Shown: positions 25,479 through 34,921, counted from the stretch's first letter. The stretch: 64,000 nt of DNA from JAVVSR01 sp036654095 (GCA_036654095.1 JAVVSR010000009.1:1-64000); one strand, 5' to 3'. Notes: generated by a model from the sequence alone, not told the origin. Program-made: numbers and translations.

Positions 25479-26186
25479 ATGACCTATTTTAAAAGTTATC
25501 TTGATGCCGCGATGGAAAAAGACCCTGCTGCAAAAAGCAGAATAATGGTTGTTTTTACGTATGCAGGTTTTAAAGCGCTGTGTAGACATAGGGTTGCGCA
25601 TTGGTTTTACAATCACAACATGAAGTTTTTAGCGCGAGTTATATCGCAATCTACTAGATTTTGGACGGGGGTTGAAATTCACCCGGGCGCAAAAATAGGG
25701 AAAGGTGTATTTATTGACCACGGAGCAGGCGTCGTAATTGGCGAAACAGCGGAGATTGGCGATAATGTTACGATATATCAAGGTGTCACGCTAGGCGGTA
25801 CTGGCAAAGATAGCGGCAAGCGACACCCTACTATTGAAAGAGATGTAATGATAGCGGCAGGCGCAAAAATTTTAGGGCCGTTTACCGTGGGCGAGGGCAG
25901 TAAAATTGGCGCGGGTAGTGTTGTGTTGAAGCCAGTCCCTGCGCATTGCACTGTTGTTGGTGTTCCGGGGCGAATAGTTCGACAAGCGGGCAAGCGGATT
26001 GACGAGCTTAATCAAGTGGAACTACCTGACCCAATTTTAGAGGAGTTTAAGCGCTTAAACGCGCGCATTGCAAACCTCGAAGACAACTTGGGTATTAAAG
26101 CGTGCAGATACTCAATAACTACAAATATTTATGACAATACAAAAGCAGTAAATTTAGATAACATGGCAGAAAACACGGATAAGTGA
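25479..26186 (+). CDS. cysE: Serine O-acetyltransferase
   Basis: 235 residues. After a helical N-terminus the left-handed hexapeptide-repeat domain shows IHPGAKIGKGVFIDHGAGVV-type repeats (in part IHPGAKIGKGVF), then IGETAEIGDNVTIYQGVTLGGTGK and KRHPTIERDVMIAAGAKILG, all conserved in CysE. It makes O-acetylserine from serine and acetyl-CoA for cysteine synthesis. ATG 25479 has GAGG 9 nt upstream; an in-frame GTG 6 nt earlier is less well spaced. Regulated by the Cys T-box. An unusual tail of about 40 residues follows the usual end. Confidence 0.95.
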   Translation: MTYFKSYLDAAMEKDPAAKSRIMVVFTYAGFKALCRHRVAHWFYNHNMKFLARVISQSTRFWTGVEIHPGAKIGKGVFIDHGAGVVIGETAEIGDNVTIYQGVTLGGTGKDSGKRHPTIERDVMIAAGAKILGPFTVGEGSKIGAGSVVLKPVPAHCTVVGVPGRIVRQAGKRIDELNQVELPDPILEEFKRLNARIANLEDNLGIKACRYSITTNIYDNTKAVNLDNMAENTDK

Positions 26187-26196
26187 GGTAAAAGAA

Positions 26197-27609
26197 GTGA
26201 TTAAAGTATATAATACGCTAACAAAACGAAAAGAGACGTTAGTTCCGCGCGAGGGTAATAAAATTTCAATGTACGCGTGCGGCATTACGGTTTCAGGCGA
26301 TGCGCACATTGGCCACGGCTACCAAGCATTAATTTATGATATTATTCGTAAGTACCTTGAAAAGCGCGGTTATGATGTTACTTATGCTCGAAATTATACC
26401 GACGTCGACGATAAAATTATTGCGCGCTCGCGAGAAACGGGTATCCCTGCGGACAAGTATGCCGAAATGATGATTGAAAAAATAAACAATATTATGGCGC
26501 GTTTTGAGGTCGACGACCCCGATATTTGGCTTAAGGCTACATGTAATATCGAAAATATTATTGAATTTATAAAAGCCCTTGAGGCCAAAGGATACGCTTA
26601 TCCTACCGAAAAAGGCGATGTGTATTTCTCGGTTGAAAAGTTTTCGTCATATGGAAAGTTATCTAATCGAAACCTTGAGGACGCCAAAAGCAGCGGACGA
26701 ATTGAAAGCGACGAGCAGAAAAACAACAACTTAGACTTTGCTCTTTGGAAATCCGCAAAGACTGGCGAAATTGCTTGGCCTTCGCCTTGGGGAGATGGTC
26801 GTCCGGGGTGGCATATTGAGTGTTCGGCAATGAATATGGCCGCGTTTGGCGAGCAAATTGATATTCACGGCGGTGGACGCGACTTGATTTTCCCTCATCA
26901 CGAAAACGAAATTGCGCAAACCGAGGCTTTGACTGGCAAGCAATTTGTAAAGTATTGGATACACAACGGGCTTATTAAAGTAAACGGCCAAAAAATGAGC
27001 AAATCGTTGGGAAACAGCTTGTTTTTGGACGAACTTTTAAATAACTTTACTGCCGAAACGGTTAAGTTTGCGCTTTTACAAACAAACTATCGAAACGATA
27101 TCAATGTTACCGATGATTTGTTTCCTAGCGCAGAAAAACACTTGTATGGTTTTTATCAAATTATGCTTGAGGCCGAAAAGTCGGGGCTAGCCTGCGACGA
27201 AAAAAATACTGAAATCGACGATGAATTTAACGCGTGTATGGATGATGATTTTAACACTGCATTGGCGATAGGCAATTTATTTGCGCACTTTAAAACTATT
27301 AAGTCAAAAATTAAATCAGGCGACAATTCTGCGATTGCCGACCTCAATCAAATTAAAGAAACATATAGAATTTTAGGGTTGTTTAAACAAGCGCCTCAGT
27401 CTTTTGTTTCATATTACGAAAACAAACACGGAGTATTAGACGTTGAAAACGAGGACATTCCAGCGGAAATTATTGCGCTTGCCGAAAAACGAAAAGAGGC
27501 TAAGGCTAATAAAAACTATGCGTTGTCTGACTCTATCCGCGCGGAAATAACCGAAAAGGGTTACGCGCTTTTAGACACTAAGGACGGATACACTATAAAA
27601 AAAGCATAA
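26197..27609 (+). CDS. cysS: Cysteine--tRNA ligase
   Basis: 470 residues. The class I signatures are AHIGHG (HIGH) near residue 37 and KMSKSLGN near residue 266. Zinc ligands are visible in YACGITV, WHIECSAM and PHHENEIAQTE. It charges tRNA-Cys in the cytosol. GTG 26197 with GAGG 8 nt upstream is used; the gene follows cysE by 10 bp, so both supply and use of cysteine are under the same T-box. Confidence 0.97.
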   Translation: MIKVYNTLTKRKETLVPREGNKISMYACGITVSGDAHIGHGYQALIYDIIRKYLEKRGYDVTYARNYTDVDDKIIARSRETGIPADKYAEMMIEKINNIMARFEVDDPDIWLKATCNIENIIEFIKALEAKGYAYPTEKGDVYFSVEKFSSYGKLSNRNLEDAKSSGRIESDEQKNNNLDFALWKSAKTGEIAWPSPWGDGRPGWHIECSAMNMAAFGEQIDIHGGGRDLIFPHHENEIAQTEALTGKQFVKYWIHNGLIKVNGQKMSKSLGNSLFLDELLNNFTAETVKFALLQTNYRNDINVTDDLFPSAEKHLYGFYQIMLEAEKSGLACDEKNTEIDDEFNACMDDDFNTALAIGNLFAHFKTIKSKIKSGDNSAIADLNQIKETYRILGLFKQAPQSFVSYYENKHGVLDVENEDIPAEIIALAEKRKEAKANKNYALSDSIRAEITEKGYALLDTKDGYTIKKA

Positions 27610-27617
27610 TTATTTGT

Positions 27618-27652
27618 AAGGCGGTTAAAATTCGATTGACTGCCTTATTTTT
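27618..27652 (+). terminator. Terminator of cysE-cysS
   Basis: AAGGCGGTT (27618-27626) pairs with GACTGCCTT (27638-27646) allowing wobble, followed by a T-run. Confidence 0.75.
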
Positions 27653-27664
27653 TACGGATATAAT
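27636..27664 (+). promoter_or_regulatory. Promoter of glnN, embedded in the cysS terminator
   Basis: TTGACT 27636-27641 and TATAAT 27659-27664 with a 17-bp spacer. The -35 box lies within the 3' arm of the upstream terminator hairpin. A second TATAAT at 27680 lacks a good -35. Confidence 0.6.
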
Positions 27665-27717
27665 TAAGAAAATCTATTGTATAATACATAGTAATATATT
27701 TTACTAAAGGAAACACT

Positions 27718-29853
27718 ATGGCGCAACAAAACAGTATGGAAAGAAAAGGCATAGCCGATATCTTCGCAACCGAAGTTTTTACCGACGAAGTGATGAAACA
27801 ATATATGGCAGACGAGGCGTATTTAGCCTTGCAACGCGTTATCGACGAAGGCACGGAGCTTCCTCGGGAGCTTGCCAACGAAGTTGCGACAGCTATGAAA
27901 AACTGGGCGACCGAAAAGGGCGCGACTCACTATACTCATTGGTTTCAGCCTTTAACTGAATATACCGCCGAAAAACACGATAGTTTTCTTTCTATCGATG
28001 GAAAGGGCAAGTTAATATTGGAATTTTCGGGGAAGGCCTTATCTAAGGGCGAAGCCGATGCGTCAAGCTTTCCTTCTGGCGGAATACGCGCGACATTTGA
28101 AGCGCGCGGATACACCGTGTGGGATTGTAGTTCGCCTGCCTTTATTAAACGAGTTGACGGCGAAACGGGCGTGCTTTGTATACCAACGGCATTTTGCGCG
28201 TATACGGGCGAAGCGTTGGATAAAAAAACTCCATTATTGCGTTCAATGAATGCAGTTGGAGGGGCGTCGCTTAGGCTACTTAGGCTACTTGGCGATAATG
28301 AAACTAAAAAAGTTAGCGTAAATGTTGGTGGCGAACAGGAATATTTTTTGATTGACAAAAATCATTTTATGCAACGTGACGACTTGAAGTATGCTGGTCG
28401 AACGTTATTTGGCGCGCCGCCCGCTAAAGGACAAGAAAAAAACGACCAATATTATGGCATTATTCGCGACAGGGTGGCCGCCTATATGGCTGACCTTAAT
28501 CAAGTGCTTTGGAAACTTGGCATTACGGCCAAAACCGAGCATAACGAAGCTGCTCCAGCTCAACACGAACTAGCCCCTATTTATACAACGGCAAATATCG
28601 CGACCGACCAAAATCAGCTTACTATGGAAGTTATGAAGCGCGTTGCCGAAAAACATAATCTTGCTTGCTTATTGCACGAAAAACCATTTAAAGATTTAAA
28701 CGGAAGCGGTAAACATAACAACTGGTCATTATCGACCGATTTGGGGGTCAACTTATTAGAACCAGGAAGTAATCCAAATGAGAACAGAGTGTTTATGCTT
28801 TTCCTTCTTGCAATTATTGCAGGCGTAGACGAATATGCCGACCTTGTCCGCATGAGCGCGGCAAGCGCTGGAAACGATTGTCGATTAGGCGGAAACGAAG
28901 CGCCTCCTGCAATTATGTCGGTGTTTGTTGGAGATGACTTGGAGTCAATGTTTGACGCGGTAGCGGCCGGGAATGTTGGCGTCAAGAAAGCTAAAGAATA
29001 TATTTTGATGGGTCTGCCTGCTTTCCCAAAACTTAAAAAGGATAGTACTGACAGAAATCGCACATCGCCTTTTGCATTTACCGGAAACAAATTTGAGTTC
29101 CGTATGGTTGGAAGTTCGGCGTCGCTTGCAACTCCAAATATTGTTTTAAACACCGTGACTGCCGAAATGCTTGGGCGTATTTCTGACGAAATAGAGGAAA
29201 AACTCGGGAAATCTGACCTCGACCACGCTGTTTCTGAAGTTATTGTTAAGTACATCAAAAAGCATAAAAAAATTATTTATAACGGCAACAATTATAGCGA
29301 CGAATGGGTTTGCGAAGCCGAAAAAAGAGGCTTGCCTAATATTTCAAACAGCGTTGACAGCTTTAAGTGCTTGTTAAGCGACCACGTTACTGCATTGTAT
29401 GAAAAAAATGGAATTTTAACTGAAAAAGAGTTGGCGAGTAGGTTTGAAATTTATATGGAAAACTACTCAAAAACCATTAATATCGAAGGTCTTGCAATGC
29501 GGTCGATAGCAAAAAAACAGATTTTGCCTGCCGTTATGCGCTATCAAGGAAAGTTGGCAGGATACGCGAAAGATATTTTGGCGGTTTCAAAGGACTGTGG
29601 CAGCGCGCAAATTAAAGTTGTTAAAAATATGGACGGGCTTGTCGTGTCGTTATATAAAGCTATTGATGTGCTTGACGACGCGTTGAACGAGGCTGTTAAT
29701 AATGCAGACTTTGTAAAGAAAGCCGAGTGCTATCGCGATTTGGTTGTGCCAGCAATGACTGAACTTCGGCGCATTGTAGATTTGCTTGAGGTGACGACTG
29801 AAAAGAAGGAATGGCCATTGTTGTCATATGGCGACCTGCTATTTTACGAATAA
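27718..29853 (+). CDS. glnN: Glutamine synthetase, type III
   Basis: 711 residues, the length of the GSIII family and well above GSI (about 450). Typical segments are THYTHWFQPLT, ASSFPSGGIRATFEARGYT (split here: ASSFPSGGIRATF, EARGYT), KTEHNEAAPAQHELAP, GSGKHNNWSLSTD and RNRTSPFAFTGNKFEFRMVG. It makes glutamine from glutamate, ammonia and ATP as a dodecamer. Single gene with its own promoter; AAGGAAA ribosome site. No nitrogen-control site was recognised. Confidence 0.96.
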   Translation: MAQQNSMERKGIADIFATEVFTDEVMKQYMADEAYLALQRVIDEGTELPRELANEVATAMKNWATEKGATHYTHWFQPLTEYTAEKHDSFLSIDGKGKLILEFSGKALSKGEADASSFPSGGIRATFEARGYTVWDCSSPAFIKRVDGETGVLCIPTAFCAYTGEALDKKTPLLRSMNAVGGASLRLLRLLGDNETKKVSVNVGGEQEYFLIDKNHFMQRDDLKYAGRTLFGAPPAKGQEKNDQYYGIIRDRVAAYMADLNQVLWKLGITAKTEHNEAAPAQHELAPIYTTANIATDQNQLTMEVMKRVAEKHNLACLLHEKPFKDLNGSGKHNNWSLSTDLGVNLLEPGSNPNENRVFMLFLLAIIAGVDEYADLVRMSAASAGNDCRLGGNEAPPAIMSVFVGDDLESMFDAVAAGNVGVKKAKEYILMGLPAFPKLKKDSTDRNRTSPFAFTGNKFEFRMVGSSASLATPNIVLNTVTAEMLGRISDEIEEKLGKSDLDHAVSEVIVKYIKKHKKIIYNGNNYSDEWVCEAEKRGLPNISNSVDSFKCLLSDHVTALYEKNGILTEKELASRFEIYMENYSKTINIEGLAMRSIAKKQILPAVMRYQGKLAGYAKDILAVSKDCGSAQIKVVKNMDGLVVSLYKAIDVLDDALNEAVNNADFVKKAECYRDLVVPAMTELRRIVDLLEVTTEKKEWPLLSYGDLLFYE

Positions 29854-30141
29854 ATGAAGTTGCAAATTAAAATATTTTGGTTGCGATGTTTTGCAATTTT
29901 GTAAAATTGGGGTTTTTAAAAATTATTAGCGAATAATGCTGTATGTTACTAGCGGATAAATTGTAAAATCAAATTTTATGTTGTTTAAATTTTTATTAAA
30001 GAAGCGAACGCTAAAATGCGAAATTGAATGTTACAATGAATAGATTTTTTGTGATAAAGCATAATCATATAATTGGTTTCAATTTATAAAAAGATTTGTT
30101 TTTTTAAAAACAATTTTATTTAACTAAACTTGCGCAATACT
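29854..30141. other. Intergenic region before the tandem repeat array
   Basis: AT-rich sequence with no gene seen and no convincing terminator for glnN. Confidence 0.4.
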
Positions 30142-30456
30142 TCAGGTCAAAAGTCAGGTCAAAAGTCAGGTCGAAACGTCAGGCCAAAAGTCAGGTCGAA
30201 AGTCGGGTCGAAAGTCAGGTCAAAAGTCAGGCCAAAAGTCAGGTCGAAAGTCAGGTCGAAAGTCGGGTCGAAAGTCAGGTCGAAACGTCAGGTCGAAAGT
30301 CAGGTCAAAAGTCAAGTCAAAAGTCAGGTCAAAACATCAGGTCAAAAGTCAGGCCAAAAGTCAGGTCAAAACATCAAGTCAAAAGTCAGGTCAAAAGTCA
30401 GGTCGAAAGTCAGGTCGAAAGTCAAGTCAAAAGTCAAGTCAAAACATCAGGTCGAA
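30142..30456 (+). repeat. Tandem array of about 26 copies of a 12-bp unit
   Basis: The unit is TCAGGTCAAAAG with variants (AGGCC, AAGTC, GAAAG, and a 13-bp form containing AACGTC or AACATC). It runs without interruption for about 315 bp. Because the unit is a multiple of three, an accidental reading frame of 118 Lys/Ser/Val/Arg-rich residues spans it, but there is no SD and the indels of 13-bp units are not frame-respecting in a protein-like way. It ends about 35 bp before the promoter of the M28 peptidase gene. Confidence 0.9.
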
Positions 30457-30492
30457 CGAAACGTATATATAAGCTCGAAAAAATAATTTCTA

Positions 30493-30521
30493 TTGAAAAA
30501 ACGATTATTGTGTGGTATAAT
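30493..30521 (+). promoter_or_regulatory. Promoter of the M28 peptidase gene, giving a leaderless mRNA
   Basis: TTGAAA 30493-30498 and TATAAT 30516-30521, 17-bp spacer. The ATG is at 30529, about where transcription should begin. Confidence 0.65.
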
Positions 30522-30528
30522 TTAAAAT

Positions 30529-31881
30529 ATGGAAACTGAAAATACAAACATAACAAATTTAAATACAAATATTAATGACGAAAACATATTAGCCGCTAAA
30601 CTAAACGGTGATTTTTCGGAACTTGATTTAAAGCGCGCAAACCTTATAATTAATACTTTTACAAAAAAGGTCGAGGAAGTTGCGCCCGTTAGATTTGGCT
30701 CATCGCGCGATGAAAAAAACAGCGCGCTAAAAATACGGGAACTGTACAATAAGACTTTGGGTGTCCCGGCGAAAATGGAGCCATTTACAGTGCATCCTTT
30801 GGCGGGGCGTTTTGGCATTCCGATACTTGGCGTTATATATGCAATCGCGCTGTTGTTTTATATACTTGGAGTATTGATAAACAAACCCGTGCATAATGTA
30901 TTTTTAGTGTTTGCTATGTTGATTTCCATAAATATGTTTTTGATGTTTGTCGTTCAGTCTTATATGAACAAAAACACATTTAATTTTTTGTTTCCAAAGC
31001 AGACTTCATACAACGTAATGACAACTGTCGAGGCCGAAAAAGGCGCGGAATTTACGCTAGTATTGGGTGGTCATTATGACAGCGATATGGATAGAGCAGA
31101 CGCGTTTATGTTTATGCGTGACAAAAATTTGCCGCTGTGGTTGTCAAAAACTATAAAAACTATGGCATTATTAAGCGTGCCTACCTTGTTGGCATTTGCG
31201 TTAATTGCAATGCTTTTGCCCAAATCCAATATGGCAATTAAGGCATTTTTGTTTTTATTTCCAGTTATATTTAGTGGTATTTCGATATTTTATTTAACGA
31301 CATATTTTAGTTACAGTCGCAAAAACAGTAAGCGTGGTCGAGCAGGCCTGACCGCCTCGGGAATGGCTTTGGCCGTTGTGGACTATCTGCGTCAGCACGG
31401 GGAGAAAGTTCCAGATAATTGTCAAATTATACTTGCAAGTTTTGGTTGCAAGGAATGTGGGGCAAAAGGAAGCGAGCAATTTATTTTAGAACACTGGAAC
31501 CGCGATAGTATGCTTATAAATCCAAATGTTATAAACTTTGAATCGGTTAAGCCAAAGGGTACAAAAGTTATTTTTGGTGAAAAACAGCAGAGGCTAGCAT
31601 ATGACCGCAATTTATCGAATGTGGTGTTTAATAGCTTCAAAGATGATATGTTAAACCCGACTTATGAAAACAACAAGATTATGTTTACCGACGCTGCCCC
31701 GTTTGCTTATCGAAAAATACCCGCTACTACAATTCGTTTAAACGCCGAGCATACTGGCGAGGATTTGCAATTTGATGAGGCATTTATGAGCGCGGCTAAC
31801 GCTGTTGTAAAGACACTTGAGTTTTTGAATAACGAGCGCGCGAGAATTATTGAAAAGGAAAAGAACGCAGCCTCAATTTAG
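30529..31881 (+). CDS. Membrane-embedded M28-family-like metallopeptidase
   Basis: 450 residues. The peptidase fold is split: GGHYDSDMD (about residue 181-189, His and Asp metal ligands), then two hydrophobic blocks (about 210-230 and 235-260), then SFGCKECGAKGSEQFI and the late AEHTGEDLQF with a His ligand. Two more helices precede it (about 100-145). M28 enzymes are zinc aminopeptidases; membrane insertion of this kind occurs in poorly studied Firmicute members. The ATG has no SD and lies at the predicted transcription start. Downstream hydrolase gene is 52 bp away. Confidence 0.75.
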   Translation: METENTNITNLNTNINDENILAAKLNGDFSELDLKRANLIINTFTKKVEEVAPVRFGSSRDEKNSALKIRELYNKTLGVPAKMEPFTVHPLAGRFGIPILGVIYAIALLFYILGVLINKPVHNVFLVFAMLISINMFLMFVVQSYMNKNTFNFLFPKQTSYNVMTTVEAEKGAEFTLVLGGHYDSDMDRADAFMFMRDKNLPLWLSKTIKTMALLSVPTLLAFALIAMLLPKSNMAIKAFLFLFPVIFSGISIFYLTTYFSYSRKNSKRGRAGLTASGMALAVVDYLRQHGEKVPDNCQIILASFGCKECGAKGSEQFILEHWNRDSMLINPNVINFESVKPKGTKVIFGEKQQRLAYDRNLSNVVFNSFKDDMLNPTYENNKIMFTDAAPFAYRKIPATTIRLNAEHTGEDLQFDEAFMSAANAVVKTLEFLNNERARIIEKEKNAASI

Positions 31882-31933
31882 CAAATATTGTTTTGCAAAT
31901 ATCATATTTAAAGTGTGATTATTTTGTTAAAAA

Positions 31934-32587
31934 ATGAAAATCAATGTAAATAATATCAATTTAAACTTTGAAAAATCGGGCGAAGGCGCGCCGATTGTTT
32001 TGTTGCACGGCTGTATGGAAAGCCTTGAAATTTTTGATAGGCTTATTTTACGACTTTCGGAAAATTATACGGTGTATGCGCTAGACAGCCGTTGTCACGG
32101 TAAAAGCGATAATCCTAAAAGTATAAGCTATGATTTGATGTGTGATGACGTTGCGGAATTTGTTTCAAAATTGAAAATAGAAAAACCAATTATTTTTGGT
32201 TTTAGCGATGGCGGAATAGTAGCTTTAAAACTTGCTATAAAGTATACGCAGCTAGCTTCAAAAATTATTATTTGCGGAGCAAATTTATCGCCAAGTGGCC
32301 TTAAAAAAGCGGATTTACGAAATATGAAAATTGCTTATTTTTTTACGCGAAGTAAATTTTTCAAGATGCTGACTAGCGAGCCGTCGATAAGCGAAAACGA
32401 GCTAAGTCAAATTTCAATTTCAACAATTATTTTAGCAGGCGAAAAGGATATGATAAAAGAAGAACATTCGCAACTTATAGCTAACAGTATAAGGGGAAGT
32501 AAGTTTGAGATAATCAAAGGTGAAACGCACGGAAGTTACATTGTACACAGTGATAAAATTTACGATATCTTAAAAAAATATTTATAG
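31934..32587 (+). CDS. Alpha/beta hydrolase
   Basis: 217 residues. The oxyanion region IVLLHGCMES is near residue 22, the nucleophile elbow GFSDGG near residue 88, the acid in AGEKDMI and the catalytic His in KGETHGSYI. There is no signal peptide. Small size and loss of much of the cap region suggest an esterase or C-C hydrolase of unknown substrate. No SD precedes the ATG; it probably depends on the upstream peptidase gene. Confidence 0.85.
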   Translation: MKINVNNINLNFEKSGEGAPIVLLHGCMESLEIFDRLILRLSENYTVYALDSRCHGKSDNPKSISYDLMCDDVAEFVSKLKIEKPIIFGFSDGGIVALKLAIKYTQLASKIIICGANLSPSGLKKADLRNMKIAYFFTRSKFFKMLTSEPSISENELSQISISTIILAGEKDMIKEEHSQLIANSIRGSKFEIIKGETHGSYIVHSDKIYDILKKYL

Positions 32588-32626
32588 GCAGTCGACGCAA
32601 TAAGTTTCAATGTAGATATAAAATTA

Positions 32627-32655
32627 AAAACCGCTATATGAGTAGCGGTTTTTTT
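32627..32655. terminator. Bidirectional terminator
   Basis: AAACCGCTA pairs with TAGCGGTTT around a 6-nt loop, flanked by A- and T-runs. It serves the hydrolase gene and the convergent PTS_EIIC_2 gene. Confidence 0.85.
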
Positions 32656-32687
32656 GTAGAGTTAAAGTAAGTAAATGTAAAATTACA

Positions 32688-33887
32688 TTAGTTGTCAAGT
32701 TTTAAATAGTTTTCTTTAATTAAACCTTTTTTGCGAAATAGCGTTGCAATAGCCCACGTCACGACGGCAGGAATAACAAACATCAATAAAATTATGCCAA
32801 GCCACATTTGCCAAGCTGGGATTATGTTTTTGCTTGCCTCTAATACGCCGAAAACGCCAACTAGACCGCTAGTCCCCATACCGCCGCCCGTTGCGTTGCA
32901 ACGAAGCCGAAACACACAGGTAGACAGAGGCCCGACGATAATGCTTGTAATTATTGGCGGAACAAAAATTATTGGATGTTTCATAATGTTTGGTATTTGC
33001 AACATACTAGTGCCGATACCTTGTGAAATAAGCCCGCCCCAACCGTTTTCTTTAAATGACATAACGGCAAAGCCAACCATTTGAGCCGCGCAACCAACGA
33101 CTGCCGCGCCGCCTGCTAAAAGCATACTGTCTGATGAAACGCCTGCGGCGATTGCAATCCAAATTGCCGCGCTAGATGTGGGCATGGTAAGCAAGATACC
33201 CATAATGGCAGAAATAACAATGCCCATAATGAATGGCTGCGCCGAGGTGGAAATATCAATAAATCTTTGAATAAGCGCAATAAACCAAATAGCGGGAATA
33301 GCTAAAAACATTGTGATAAAAGCCATAAACAATATGGTTAGGGGAACAATTAAAATGTCAAGTTTAGTTTTGCCCTGAACAAGCATAACAACTTCGAGGG
33401 CAAATAGGGTTGCGACATATGCGCCGATAGGGTTGCCTGGTCGACCAAGGACAAGTGTCGACATACTGTTAGCAACGGTAGTCAATGTAAAAGGCGCGTC
33501 AGAAACAATCGCCTTATATGCGGCATCGGGAAGAAATGCGCCGATAAAGCCAGCGGCAGCGCAACCAAAAATGACAAGGTTAGGCGCTTTTAAAAACTTA
33601 GCAATACCAACGCCGATACCTGCGCCCATAAGGGTGCAAGCAAAATTGCCGATTAAAATTAAAATAAGTCCAAAACCTCGTCCGCCGAAAAGGTTGCCAA
33701 TCTGTTTTAAAATAGTGCCTGCAATTAACGTAACAAAAAGGCCTTGCGCCATACCGGAAAATGCGTCGATAAAATAGCGTTTTGCATATTTTTTTACAAA
33801 AGCTTTAAACGGTTTATCGGGGGAAGCGGAAGTAATTTGCTCATCATTGACATCAGTTGCGATAGCTTCAGGTATTAGATTTTCCAT
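32688..33887 (-). CDS. PTS_EIIC_2-type (PfoR-like) membrane protein
   Basis: About 399 residues with eight to ten membrane helices. LGRPGNPIGAYVA, MPTSSAAIWIAIA and RCNATGGGMGTSGLVG match the PF13303 family, annotated as PTS sugar transporter IIC or PfoR regulator-like. No EIIA, EIIB or kinase gene is near, so sugar transport is uncertain. ATG 33887 was used because AGAGGTGA sits about 8 nt upstream; a longer frame adds 20 non-matching residues. It is divergent from the SCP2-aminotransferase-transketolase operon. Confidence 0.82.
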   Translation of the reverse strand: MENLIPEAIATDVNDEQITSASPDKPFKAFVKKYAKRYFIDAFSGMAQGLFVTLIAGTILKQIGNLFGGRGFGLILILIGNFACTLMGAGIGVGIAKFLKAPNLVIFGCAAAGFIGAFLPDAAYKAIVSDAPFTLTTVANSMSTLVLGRPGNPIGAYVATLFALEVVMLVQGKTKLDILIVPLTILFMAFITMFLAIPAIWFIALIQRFIDISTSAQPFIMGIVISAIMGILLTMPTSSAAIWIAIAAGVSSDSMLLAGGAAVVGCAAQMVGFAVMSFKENGWGGLISQGIGTSMLQIPNIMKHPIIFVPPIITSIIVGPLSTCVFRLRCNATGGGMGTSGLVGVFGVLEASKNIIPAWQMWLGIILLMFVIPAVVTWAIATLFRKKGLIKENYLKLDN

Positions 33888-33951
33888 TAAAGTCACCTCT
33901 AATATATTTGAATTTAATTTAGCACAAACAAACATAATAGTAAACAAAATT

Positions 33952-33962
33952 CAAACAGTTTG
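33952..33962. promoter_or_regulatory. Candidate operator palindrome in the divergent intergenic region
   Basis: CAAACAGTTTG is a perfect palindrome around a central A, flanked by more distant ACAAAAT and ATTTTGT arms. It lies between the divergent starts at 33887 and 34147. No cognate regulator is adjacent. Confidence 0.35.
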
Positions 33963-34085
33963 TTTAGATTTTGTATATTTTAGATAAAAGTGGCGACAAT
34001 ATTTGTAAAAACTAGACAAATAACCAAAAATTTCGTTACAGCAACCGAAAAATGTTTAAAACAATAAATATTATAATAATAAGTG

Positions 34086-34114
34086 TTGATTATCAAAAAA
34101 ACCTATGTTAAAAT
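34086..34114 (+). promoter_or_regulatory. Promoter of the SCP2-aminotransferase-transketolase operon
   Basis: TTGATT 34086-34091 and TAAAAT 34109-34114 with a 17-bp spacer, about 30 bp before the first ATG. Confidence 0.6.
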
Positions 34115-34146
34115 TAAATCATTAATTAATCTCAAAGGGGGTTTTT

Positions 34147-34908
34147 ATGGACACCATTACAAAGGCAAAGATCAACTTGTATGCAGTTCTAAGGAACCTT
34201 GAAGATTTGTGTGAAATGGATAGTGAATCCAAAGCAATCATCAAGGATATTAAACTCTCCGTGCAATTTAACGTTACCGATGTTGGAAGTGCGACCATTA
34301 AGTTTGAAAATGGCAAATGTACTTTCTATCGTGGGAAGAAGCGCGCGGCCTTAAAACTGTATTTCGTATCGCCTGAACATTTCAATAAATTGATTGATGG
34401 CGAGAAGACAATTCCTGTATTTTTTAATGTGTTTAAAGCGGGTTTCCTGCTTAACCAATTTACAAAGTTGGCTGACAGACTTAGTTACTATCTAAAGCCG
34501 ACCGATGTAAAACTTTTAGAAAATGCGGAATTTTTTAATATCAACACAACCTTGACCGCGTATACCGCATTCTTTGCAATGAGTGAAATTGCCAACTCCG
34601 ATAAGATAGGCAAAATTATTGCAAGACGTATGCCAGACGGCTTAATTTCGTGTGGAATTACCGATGGTCCTCAAGTTAAGCTAATTTTGAAAGACCATAA
34701 AATGTCTAGCGAAAAGGGACTAGCCGCGGAGAACGAATGGCGCGCTAAGATGATATTTGCGGATATGAAGTTCGCTCACGACCTCCTAAACGGCAAAACC
34801 TCTAGCTTTATCGGTATGGGTACAGGTCAATTCCAAGTGAAGGGCTACGTCGAGATGCTTGAACAGATGGCTAAACTTTTAACTCAAGTAAGCTATTATT
34901 TGGCATAA
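34147..34908 (+). CDS. SCP2-like protein, two tandem modules
   Basis: 253 residues, no signal peptide. Two halves look alike. Residues about 45-117 run from a short beta stretch through LYFVSPEHFNKLIDGEKTIP to a helix ending LADRLSYYL. Residues about 165-252 run through KMIFADMKFAHDLLNGKTSS, GMGTGQFQVKG and a helix ending LTQVSYYL. This beta-then-'A-x-x-L-x-x-G'-helix order resembles sterol-carrier-protein-2 folds, which bind lipids or CoA esters. The call is by pattern only. GGGGG ribosome site; first gene of the operon, 13 bp from the aminotransferase gene. Confidence 0.55.
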   Translation: MDTITKAKINLYAVLRNLEDLCEMDSESKAIIKDIKLSVQFNVTDVGSATIKFENGKCTFYRGKKRAALKLYFVSPEHFNKLIDGEKTIPVFFNVFKAGFLLNQFTKLADRLSYYLKPTDVKLLENAEFFNINTTLTAYTAFFAMSEIANSDKIGKIIARRMPDGLISCGITDGPQVKLILKDHKMSSEKGLAAENEWRAKMIFADMKFAHDLLNGKTSSFIGMGTGQFQVKGYVEMLEQMAKLLTQVSYYLA

Positions 34909-34921
34909 GGAGGATAAAAAA

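Noticed and set aside
28614..29258. 214-residue frame opposite glnN
   Set aside because: Shadow of a conserved coding region; the sense strand is unmistakable glutamine synthetase.
30142..30456. CRISPR array
   Set aside because: The units are directly adjacent with no unique spacers, and no cas gene is present.
30130..30486. Open frame of 118 Lys/Ser/Val/Arg-rich residues
   Set aside because: It is produced by the 12-bp tandem repeat, has no ribosome binding site and ends where the array ends.
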